64,000 nt of DNA. Source: Aureimonas endophytica (GTDB lineage: Bacteria; Pseudomonadota; Alphaproteobacteria; Rhizobiales; Rhizobiaceae). Of the stretch, positions 27,255-34,198 are shown one piece after another (the first letter of the stretch is position 1; each line of letters opens with the position of its first letter). Location of the stretch: positions 282,653-346,652 of the forward strand of contig NZ_BMIQ01000006.1 of assembly GCF_014642635.1 (NCBI RefSeq), given 5' to 3'. The notes below the pieces were generated by a model. The model was not told where the DNA came from and ran no database searches. It saw nothing but the letters and a program-made list of their open reading frames with translations. The position numbers were made by a program, and so were the translations under genes.

Positions 27255-27910
27255 GCCGCGCGCTCCTTGAATGCCGCATCCACGGCGGCGCGCAGGTCCC
27301 TCGCCCGGCCCGCGACGTCGTCCGCGCCGAACAGGGCGGAGATGACCGCGACGCCGTCCGCCCCCGCCGCGATCACCGGCGCCACGCGGGCGAGATCGAT
27401 GCCGGCGATGGCGCCGACCGGCAGATGGGGTGCGAGATCCCGCAGCCGGGCGCGCAATTCGGAGAGACCGACGAGGCCGACCGGCGGATCGGGATTGACC
27501 TTGGACAGGGTCTCGAAGACGCCGCCGATACAGGCATAGTCGACGGGCGCCCGGCCCGCTTCCGCCGCGTCCGCGGCGTTCTTGACGGTGAGGCCGAGAA
27601 TCGCGCCGGGGCCGAGAAGCGCGCGGGCATCCGCCGCCCGCATGTCCTCGCGCCCGAGATGGACGCCCGCCGCGCCGCCGGCCAGCGCGACGTCCAGCCG
27701 GTCGTTGATCAGAAGCGGCACGCCGCTGCCGGCGAGCGCCGCGCCGATCGCCCGGGCGCATTCGACCATCTGCCGGGTGCCGGCCTGCTTGTCGCGATAT
27801 TGCACGAGCGTCGCACCGCCCGCGACCGCCCGCCGGGCGAGTTCCGGCAGGCGCTCGCGGCCGAGCGCGGCATCGACGAGCGCGTAAAGGCGAAGGTCAG
27901 GCACCGGCAT
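27251..27910 (-). CDS. thiE: Thiamin phosphate synthase
   Basis: 219 residues, TIM barrel. It joins HMP-PP with thiazole phosphate to make thiamin phosphate. Seen are LVQYRDKQA for substrate binding, [30 protein letters not shown] (the family usually has S in place of K), and the phosphate-binding end [29 protein letters not shown]. The segment [19 protein letters not shown] replaces the usual GP-x-FPTxTK motif, so the flexible active-site loop departs from the consensus. It overlaps thiM by 14 bases and thiD by 4, so it sits firmly in the operon. Confidence 0.93.
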   Translation of the reverse strand: MPVPDLRLYALVDAALGRERLPELARRAVAGGATLVQYRDKQAGTRQMVECARAIGAALAGSGVPLLINDRLDVALAGGAAGVHLGREDMRAADARALLGPGAILGLTVKNAADAAEAGRAPVDYACIGGVFETLSKVNPDPPVGLVGLSELRARLRDLAPHLPVGAIAGIDLARVAPVIAAGADGVAVISALFGADDVAGRARDLRAAVDAAFKERAA

Positions 27911-28634
27911 GATCGATCCTCAGAGATTGGTGGAGATCGGCGGGTTCGAGCAGGGCCAGCGCATCGAGCAGCTCGACGGCGAAGCTGCCGGGGCCGCGCG
28001 CCCGTTCCGCCGCCCGCTCGGCGGCGATGCCGAGGACCGCGAGCCCCGCCGCCCCGGCGGCCAGCGGGTCCGCCTCCACGGCCGCGAAGCCGGCGACGAG
28101 CGCGCCGGCGAGACAGCCCGTGCCCGTCACCGCCGCGAGCCAGGGATGGCCGTTGTGTAGGGTGAGCGCCCGATCCCCGAGGCGCAGGCGATCCGCCGCG
28201 CCGGTCTCGATCATCGCGGTTTCGTCCAGCGCCTCGATCACGGCTCGCTCCGCCTCGTTCGCCTTCACGATCGTCGGCCGCTCCGCGAGAAGCTTCCGGG
28301 CGAAGGCGAGCCGCACCGCCGAGACGTCGCATTTCACCGGATCGAGCACCCAAGGCCGGCCCGCCGCGCGCGCCGCCTGGACGCCCGTCTCCGTCGCCTG
28401 CCGCCGCTCCGCCGTCAGCGTGCCGAGATTGACGAGCAGCGCATCGGCGCGGGCGGCGAATTCCGCCACCTCTTCCGGGCTCGACGTCATGGAGGGCACG
28501 GCGCCGAGCGCCGTCAGCCCATCGGCGACGCGCTCCTGCACCACCGTGTTGAGCAGGCAGTGGACGCGGGGCTTCCGCGCCCGCAGCCGGGCGAGGAGAT
28601 CCGCGAGGCGCGCGGCGTCGATCGCACCGTTCAT
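27897..28634 (-). CDS. thiM: Hydroxyethylthiazole kinase
   Basis: 245 residues, slightly short for the family (about 265). It phosphorylates the thiazole alcohol recovered from thiamin breakdown. Motifs: HCLLNTVVQERVADGLTALG and VPSMTSSPEEV at the N-terminus (substrate pocket), WVLDPV, KANEAE, and the catalytic GTGCLAGALVAGF with Cys. The family usually has NxVVxNFTAN; here VQERVADG replaces VTNFTANG, a visible departure. It overlaps the binding-protein gene by 4 bases upstream and thiE by 14 bases. With tenA, thiD and thiE it makes a salvage, not de novo, set: no thiC, thiG or thiO is present here. Confidence 0.93.
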   Translation of the reverse strand: MNGAIDAARLADLLARLRARKPRVHCLLNTVVQERVADGLTALGAVPSMTSSPEEVAEFAARADALLVNLGTLTAERRQATETGVQAARAAGRPWVLDPVKCDVSAVRLAFARKLLAERPTIVKANEAERAVIEALDETAMIETGAADRLRLGDRALTLHNGHPWLAAVTGTGCLAGALVAGFAAVEADPLAAGAAGLAVLGIAAERAAERARGPGSFAVELLDALALLEPADLHQSLRIDHAGA

Positions 28635-29578
28635 CGCGGCAGCGCCACGGCGATGTCGGCGAGCACCGGCACCGCCGGGATCAGGCCGGACTCCTTCATG
28701 AAGGCGCCGAAGCGCTCGTAGCGCCCGGCATCCAGCGCCGCCGGCCGCTTGGCGAGACGCGGTAGCGTATCGCGCCAGGCCTGCCGGTTCAGCTCGTCGT
28801 CGAGATCGGGATGGGCCTTCACGAACATGGCCCAGGCCTCGTCCGGATGGTTGGTGATGAACAGCGCCGCCTCTTCCACCGCCGCGAGGAAGCGCGGCAG
28901 GCGGGCATCGCCGAGGAGATCCTTGCGGGTGACGAAGATCAGCTCGTCATAGGCCGGCACGCCGTGCTCCTCGGGATAGAAGGCGCGGCCCTCGTGCCCG
29001 GCGAGACGCATCTGCGTCAGCTCGAAGTTGCGGAAGCCCCCGACATTGGCCTCGACGCTGCCGGCGATCAGCGAGGGCGACAGCGAGAAATTGACGTTGA
29101 TCAGCTCGACATCGGTCTTCTTCAGCCCGGCGCTTTCGAGAATCCGGCCGAGCATCGCATCCTCGAAGCCCGAGACCGAATAGCCGACGCGCTTGCCCTT
29201 GAGGTCGGCCAGCGTCTTGATCGGCCCGTCGGCGAGAACGGTGATCGTGTTGAGCGGCGTTTCCACCAGCGTGCCGAAGCGCACCAGCGGCAGGCCGGCG
29301 GCGACATCGAGATAGAGGTTCGGCTGGTAATGCACCGCGACATCCGCCTGGCCCGCCGCGACGAGGCGCGGCGGCGCCGAGGGATCGGCCGGCGGGATCA
29401 GCTCCACGTCGAGCCCTTGCTTGGCGAAGAGGCCCATTTCCTGGGCAACGACCAGCGGCGCGTGGTCCGGGTTCACGAACCATTCGAGCAGCACGGACAG
29501 TTTCTCGGCGGCGCCCGCCGGCGCGGTGGTCGCAAGGCTGGCAAGAACCAGGCCGGCGGCGAAAAGAAGTCTCAGCAT
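28631..29578 (-). CDS. ThiY-like ABC substrate-binding protein (NMT1/THI5 family)
   Basis: 315 residues. A Sec signal peptide (MLRLLFAAGLVLASLATTAP, cleavage after AGA) precedes a NMT1/THI5-like binding fold: LSVLLEWFVNPDHAPLVVAQ, GLFAKQGLDVELIPPADPS, ADVAVHYQPNLYLDVAAGLP and GKRVGYSVSGFEDAML. The ThiY members bind formylaminopyrimidine or HMP in the periplasm for the ThiXYZ importer. The riboswitch and neighbouring thi genes support that role. The gene follows the permease by 20 bases and its stop overlaps the thiM start by 4. No ATPase gene follows. Confidence 0.9.
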   Translation of the reverse strand: MLRLLFAAGLVLASLATTAPAGAAEKLSVLLEWFVNPDHAPLVVAQEMGLFAKQGLDVELIPPADPSAPPRLVAAGQADVAVHYQPNLYLDVAAGLPLVRFGTLVETPLNTITVLADGPIKTLADLKGKRVGYSVSGFEDAMLGRILESAGLKKTDVELINVNFSLSPSLIAGSVEANVGGFRNFELTQMRLAGHEGRAFYPEEHGVPAYDELIFVTRKDLLGDARLPRFLAAVEEAALFITNHPDEAWAMFVKAHPDLDDELNRQAWRDTLPRLAKRPAALDAGRYERFGAFMKESGLIPAVPVLADIAVALPR

Positions 29579-29598
29579 CGGACCATTCTTCGGGTGGG

Positions 29599-30471
29599 TT
29601 ATCGGGTTTCGGGCGCCCAGGGCGCGAGGCGCCGCCCCAGCGCATCGGCGAGGACCCGCAGGAGAAGCGTGACGGTGGCGAGGATCGCGAGCGCCGCGAA
29701 GACGAGGTCGGTCTGCATCCGGGCATTGGCCTGGAGCATCACGAAGCCGAGCCCGCCGGAAGCGCCGACCCATTCGCCGATGACGGCGCCGAGCGGGGCG
29801 AGCGGCGCGGCGACGCGCAGGCCCGTGACGAGCGCGGGCAGCGCCAGCGGCACCCGCACGTGCCAGAGCGCCTGGAAGGGCGTCGCCTCGGTGAGCGCGG
29901 TCGCGTCGAGAAGATCGGGATCGGTGCGCCGCAGCCCGTCCGCGAAGGCGGAGGCGACGGGAAAGAAGATGATCAGCGCCGCCATCGTCACCTTCGAGGC
30001 AAGGCCGAAGCCGAACCAGAGGACGAGAAGCGGGGCGAGCGCGAAGACCGGCATGGCCTGGATCACCAGGAGCAGCGGCCAGACCAGCGACCCGAAGCGC
30101 GGCAGCGCCACGGTGGCGAGCGCGAGGAGAAGGCCCGCCCCCGCGCCGCAGCCGAGCCCGAGGGCGATCTCGACCAGCGTCGTGCCGGTTTCGCGCAGCA
30201 GGAAGGCATGCCGCGCCAGCAAGGTGGCCGCGACATCGAGCGGCGACGGCAGCATGAAGCGCGGCGGCCGGACGACGAGGATGGCGGCCTGCCAGAGAAG
30301 GAGCACGGCGAGGACCGCGCGGCCGGTGCGGCCGACGACCTGGAACGCCGGCGCGAGGCCCCGCATGCCCCGCGCGGCAAGGCCCGCCCGACGCGGCACC
30401 CGGCCGGTGGCGATGCGACGATCGCCCGCGAGACGGCGCGACACCGCCGAAAGAGTTGGAAAGCCAGCCAC
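29599..30471 (-). CDS. ThiX-like ABC transporter permease
   Basis: 290 residues from a GTG at 30471, first gene after the TPP riboswitch. A later ATG at 30366 would give 255 residues, closer to the family. It is a BPD-type inner-membrane permease with about six spans: LAVLLLWQAAILVVRPP, then GCGAGAGLLLALATVAL and following helices. The EAA-type docking loop is LLDATALTEATPFQALWHVRVPLALP and the C-terminal span is VFAALAILATVTLLLRV. With the ThiY-like protein it should import a thiamin pyrimidine precursor. The matching ATPase (ThiZ) is missing from the operon and from the window. Confidence 0.88.
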   Translation of the reverse strand: MAGFPTLSAVSRRLAGDRRIATGRVPRRAGLAARGMRGLAPAFQVVGRTGRAVLAVLLLWQAAILVVRPPRFMLPSPLDVAATLLARHAFLLRETGTTLVEIALGLGCGAGAGLLLALATVALPRFGSLVWPLLLVIQAMPVFALAPLLVLWFGFGLASKVTMAALIIFFPVASAFADGLRRTDPDLLDATALTEATPFQALWHVRVPLALPALVTGLRVAAPLAPLGAVIGEWVGASGGLGFVMLQANARMQTDLVFAALAILATVTLLLRVLADALGRRLAPWAPETR

Positions 30472-30480
30472 CCGATTCCC

Positions 30481-30561
30481 GTTCCTACGCCGGCATGACC
30501 CGGTTCAGGTTCAAGGGTACTGGCTCGCCGCCATCTCAGCCCGGAAAGAAGGGCGCCCCTC
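30481..30561 (-). ncRNA. TPP riboswitch (thi box)
   Basis: On the minus strand the conserved TPP aptamer elements occur in order: GGGGCGCCC (P1/P2 5' side), GGGCTGAGATGG (the CUGAGA pyrimidine-binding motif), ACCCTTGAACCTGAACCGGG (pyrophosphate-binding side, P4/P5) and GCCGGCGTAGGAAC (3' P2/P1). The 3' end lies only about 10 bases from the GTG start of the permease gene. The only SD-like stretch (AGGAACGGGA) lies in or next to the P1 closing strand, so translational control is likely: TPP binding would hide the SD. It heads the permease-thiY-thiM-thiE-thiD-tenA-dctP operon. Confidence 0.95.
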
Positions 30562-30663
30562 GGAATGGAGACATGCTTTAACCGCCGCCGCGGCCAAGTC
30601 AACGGTCGGCGCCTGCCGAAACGCGGCCGCCGATTGCGCCGCGCCGCCGCGGCCCGCCGGGCG

Positions 30664-31359
30664 TCAGGCGTTTTCCAGGCGGTAGCGAAGGCATATCGCG
30701 CCGCCTTCCAGCACCTCGCTCCTTTCCAGCCGCATGGCGGCGAGCGGGGCCGGCGCGCCCGCCTCGTCCTCCGGCGAATCGAAAAGACTCGGCGCGCCCT
30801 TCGAGCCGTCGACGGCCGGACAGACGACGAGATTGAGCTCGTCGATCAAGCCCGCGCGCAGGAACGAGCCGTTGAGACCGCCGCCGCCTTCGAGAAGCAG
30901 CCGCTCGATGCCGAGCTCGCGGTTCAGCTTGTCCAGAAGCAGGGCGAAGTCGATCCGGTCCTTGCCGGCGAAGACATAGGAGACGCCGTCGGCCCGAAGG
31001 CCCGCCAGATGCGCGTCGGAGACCTTTTCCGTCAGCGCCACGACGATCGGATCGCCGCCGATCTCGGCCCGGCCCCAGGCGATCTTGCCCTCGGCATCGA
31101 TCACGACGCCATAGGTCTCCGCCTCGCGGTCGAGAATATGGTCCGCCCGCTCGAAGCGCTCGCCCGTCTGCGGCGGATAGCTCGCCGCCTTGGCGAATTC
31201 CTGGCCGGTGACGCGCCCGACGATCCAGGCATCGCCGCCGAGCTCGTCATGCAGCTTTTCGAAGAGCTTCGAGGACTCGATGCCTTGCGGGCGCCAGCGG
31301 TCGCCGAGAATGCGGCCGTCGACACTGGTGAGCATGTGGCAGATGACATGAGGCTTCAT
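30664..31359 (-). CDS. RibD C-terminal / dihydrofolate reductase-like reductase
   Basis: 231 residues from ATG 31359; the frame continues 18 codons upstream without a clear SD. The fold is that of the RibD reductase domain: PHVICHMLTSVDGRILGDRW at the N-terminus, DAWIVGRVTG, and the NADPH-binding GIERLLLEGGGGLNGSFLRAGLIDEL. Typical RibD makes ribityl-aminopyrimidine in riboflavin synthesis. This protein lacks the deaminase domain and stands alone, so it may be a stand-alone pyrimidine or other NADPH-dependent reductase. It lies about 100 bases upstream of the TPP riboswitch on the same strand and might read into it. Confidence 0.88.
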   Translation of the reverse strand: MKPHVICHMLTSVDGRILGDRWRPQGIESSKLFEKLHDELGGDAWIVGRVTGQEFAKAASYPPQTGERFERADHILDREAETYGVVIDAEGKIAWGRAEIGGDPIVVALTEKVSDAHLAGLRADGVSYVFAGKDRIDFALLLDKLNRELGIERLLLEGGGGLNGSFLRAGLIDELNLVVCPAVDGSKGAPSLFDSPEDEAGAPAPLAAMRLERSEVLEGGAICLRYRLENA

Positions 31360-31512
31360 GAAAGGATCGCTCTGGACAAAGACGGGCGGCGGCACGGGTG
31401 CGCCGCGACACAACCCGCGCCCTGCCCGCCGCGTTCCTCGACAGCGGTGCCGGTGAGACTTCGTTAGGGTTTGCGTGTTTTGATAGCGATCAGGCGCCGG
31501 GACGTGTTGCGT

Positions 31513-31950
31513 TCAGTCCCGGTGCTTCGCCAAACCGGCGCGATCGAGAAGGGTCTCGTCCCAGCCGAAATCGCGATAGCCCCCCGCGATGACCGAGAGA
31601 TAGGCCGGCACCGGCGGGCGATAGCCCTCTTCCAGCATCCGATAGGAAAAGGCCGCGATCGGGCTCCGCCCTTCGCCCTCCTCGCGTGGCACGAGTTCGA
31701 CATCGACATCGACGGGGCGATAGAGGCCGCGCTCCACCTCCTCGTAGCGGTCGAGCGCCGCGCGGCAGGCGGGTGTGACGCGCCAGAGCCCGCCCGGCAC
31801 GCATTCCCCTGGCGCCGGCTCGATGTCGGCGAAGCCCCGGAAGACGAGCCGGTAGCCGACGAGCCGCGCCGGCCCGACCAGCCCCGCCGCCGGGCAGAGC
31901 GCCGAAAAATGCCGGCGGCAGAGATTGGAGCCATAGGCGAAATAGAACAT
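31513..31950 (-). CDS. Gamma-glutamylcyclotransferase-like (AIG2 family) protein
   Basis: 145 residues. The N-terminal family motif YFAYGSNLCRRHFSALCP provides the phosphate/carboxylate-binding loop, and the acidic residue expected to be the catalytic Glu lies in DRYEEVERGLYRPVDV. GGCT-fold enzymes form 5-oxoproline from gamma-glutamyl compounds (glutathione, gamma-glutamyl amines). The ATG at 31950 directly precedes the motif; GGAAG lies 10 bases upstream. It lies between the RibD-like gene and the CRISPR remnant and is not linked to either functionally as far as can be seen. Confidence 0.85.
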   Translation of the reverse strand: MFYFAYGSNLCRRHFSALCPAAGLVGPARLVGYRLVFRGFADIEPAPGECVPGGLWRVTPACRAALDRYEEVERGLYRPVDVDVELVPREEGEGRSPIAAFSYRMLEEGYRPPVPAYLSVIAGGYRDFGWDETLLDRAGLAKHRD

Positions 31951-32093
31951 GCGAGGATCGCTTCCGGCAGGAAAACGGGACACGCCTCGCTTAGTGACAA
32001 ATCACCGGCCGAGCCAGACGGCGGAAACACGGCTGAGACGCCGCGTCGCCGCTCGGCATGGAAAGCCGGGCTTCGCGACGGATGGATTTCTCC

Positions 32094-32706
32094 AAGCGAA
32101 ACATGCCCTCGCGTGGGGCGGCGACGCAGGTCCTCAACCTTGGCGATCTGCCCGGCGAGTTTGGCTCCACGCCCCGCGTGGAGGGCGACGATCTCCTCCA
32201 GCATCGGCACGAGCTTCAGGACGCTGTTTCGACCCACACCCCCCGCGTGGAGGGCGACAGACGCCGGGCGGAAACTATCTGCCGTTCTCGCAGTTTCGAC
32301 CCACGCCCCCGCGTGGAGGGCCACAGGTGCGTTGCACTGCTTGGCCGCTGCCATTCTGGTTTCGACCCACGCCCCCGCGTGGAGGGCGACGGAAGCGCAG
32401 GCGTGGGTCCGCGACAACGCCGAGTTTCGACCCACGCCCCCGCGTGGAGGGCGACCCACGACGTCGATCACCGACGTCTTCTTCGTCCAGTTTCGACCCA
32501 CGCCCCCGCGTGGAGGGCGACCCGTCGCCTACGGCCCGACGATCAACGCTTGCGAGTTTCGACCCACGCCCCCGCGTGGAGGGCGACCCGGCAAGGCGAG
32601 GTAAACCCGGTCGCCCTTATTGTTTCGACCCACGCCCCCGCGTGGAGGGCGACGAGCGTCGACTTCCCGTTCTTCTTGGAGATGCAGAGGTTTCGACCCA
32701 CGCCCC
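32094..32706 (-). CRISPR. Truncated type I-C CRISPR array, about 9 spacers
   Basis: Canonical 32-base repeats, in minus-strand orientation starting GTCGCCCTCCACGCG and ending GTGGGTCGAAAC, as in type I-C. Repeats: 32359-32390, 32424-32455, 32490-32521, 32556-32587 and 32622-32653 are identical. 32293-32324 has one change, 32226-32258 has a change and one extra C, 32159-32189 is degenerate, and 32094-32125 is strongly decayed. Spacers are 33-36 bases. The last unit at 32690-32706 is only half a repeat (17 bases) and is fused to cas3 sequence. Decay at the low-coordinate end marks it as the leader-distal end; the leader-proximal end and leader are lost. Confidence 0.97.
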
Positions 32707-33918
32707 GTCCAGAATGACGATGCTATTGGCGATATTGTGCAATTTGCGCGTCCGCGACGTGCGGGAGGCGAACAGGCTCTCGAAAAGCTGGACGTGGGTG
32801 GTCACCACGACGGGAGCCGCCCAGTCCTCCATGGCGAGGCGCATCTTATCCTTCGTCGCCCAGCGGCTGTCGGCCTCGACACTGGAAGAAGCCTGCGGCT
32901 TTTCCTCCTCGGTCTCGAAGCCGGAATGATGTTCCAAGACGAGATCCTCGCCCAGCACCTCGCGGAACACGGCCGCCGTCTGCTCGGTGACGGAGGTGAA
33001 GGGGATGGCGGTGATGATGCGGCGGAAGCGCTCCGCGCCGGCCGCCGCGTTGTGGAAGGCGGCATGGTCGAGGGCGAAGCCGAGCGAGGCCAGCGTCTTG
33101 CCGCCGCCGGTCGGCACGTTCAGCGTGAAGAGGCCGGGCGGCATCGCGGCCTTGGCCCGCACATGCGCGAGGATGCGGGCGCGCAGGACGGCGAGCTCGC
33201 CCTCCGGCTCGCCGAAGCCGGCGATCTTCGCCCCGAAGCCGTCCCGGAAGGCCGGCAGGCAGGCGGCGAGGCTCGGCCAGTCGCGATCCGGCTCCGGGCC
33301 GCCGCCGGTCAGGACATTGAAACGTTCCGTCGCCTTGCGGTCGGCATCGACCAGGGCGCTGAACAGCATGCGGCCGAGCAGGGCCAGCTGGAACGGGAAG
33401 AAATCCCGCTGCGGCGACAGGCGGAAGCCTTGCGGAAACAGATCCGTCAGGTCGAGCGGCAACACCATGCGCCAGGCGGGATCGAGCCGTTCGACGAGAC
33501 TGTAGCCCGCGACGCGGGCCGCAAGATTGGCCTCGTCCGCGCCGCGATGGTCCGGCAGGCCGGCATGGTGACCGGCCACCACCGATGCCATCAGCTGCGC
33601 CATGACCCCGTCCTTGTGCCGGCTGGACATGGTGAGCGCGCTTTCGGCTTCCGCCATCAGCAGGGCAGCGCCGGCCGTCGAATGGTCGACCCGGATCCTG
33701 TCATCCGTCAGCCGTAGCTGAAACCTCGGATCGAACTTGCCGAGATCGTGCAGCAGCCCGACGAGACAGGCCGCCTTGGCGAGGCCGAAAGAACGGGCGA
33801 AACGCTCGGCGAAGATCGCGACGGCCGCCAGATGATCAGGAAGAAATTCCCAGTCGGCCTTATCTTGCCGCTCGGTCGAATGGGCGTAGAACGGCGGAAC
33901 GGTCTTGCCTTCAGACAT
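32617..33918 (-). pseudogene. cas3: Truncated type I-C cas3, fused to CRISPR repeat DNA
   Basis: 404 native codons (33918 to 32707) of a Cas3 nuclease-helicase. The HD nuclease domain is present: YAHS (His13), DHL (His29), LLHDLGKFD with His57-Asp58, and VVAGHHAGLPD. The helicase begins with Walker A NVPTGGGKTLASL (271-275) and stops in NSIVILD, exactly where Walker B (LDEAQ/H) should follow. The frame then runs through half a repeat, a spacer and a full repeat (residues GAWVETS... to GRGSKQ) and ends at 32617. About half the usual 750-800 residues is lost, so helicase function is gone. The HD domain might still fold. The start at 33918 has GAAAGG 6 bases upstream. Confidence 0.95.
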
Positions 33919-34150
33919 GACGAACCTTTCTCGCCGCGTGTCGACGGTTTCCGTAGGGAGACCGATTCCCTCCATGGTTGCAAGTCGCGTCGAGCGTGGC
34001 GGCAGCGACGCCTGTGCCAAGGTCCCCGATCCGCGCCCCCGCCGCCGGCCATGCCCCGCCCCGCTGTCGCCCCTCGGCACGACGGCCTTCCGCCTTTTCA
34101 GGATGCACGCCAGACGAGAATGGCGCATCCTCGGCCTGACGGGCAGCGAG

Positions 34151-34174
34151 TCGCCGGCGGGAGGCCGCCGGCGA
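34151..34174 (+). promoter_or_regulatory. Perfect hairpin in the cstA leader
   Basis: TCGCCGGCGG (34151-34160) and CCGCCGGCGA (34165-34174) form a 10-bp stem with a 4-base loop, 24 bases before the cstA ATG and just upstream of its SD (GGGGGAGG). No U-run follows, so it is more likely an mRNA leader structure than a terminator. Confidence 0.4.
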
Positions 34175-34198
34175 ACGAGAATACGGGGGAGGTAAGGC

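Noticed and set aside
31949-32929. ORFs running through the CRISPR array on the + strand
   Set aside because: They consist of translated repeats (recurring peptide FDPRPRVEGD) and have no SD.
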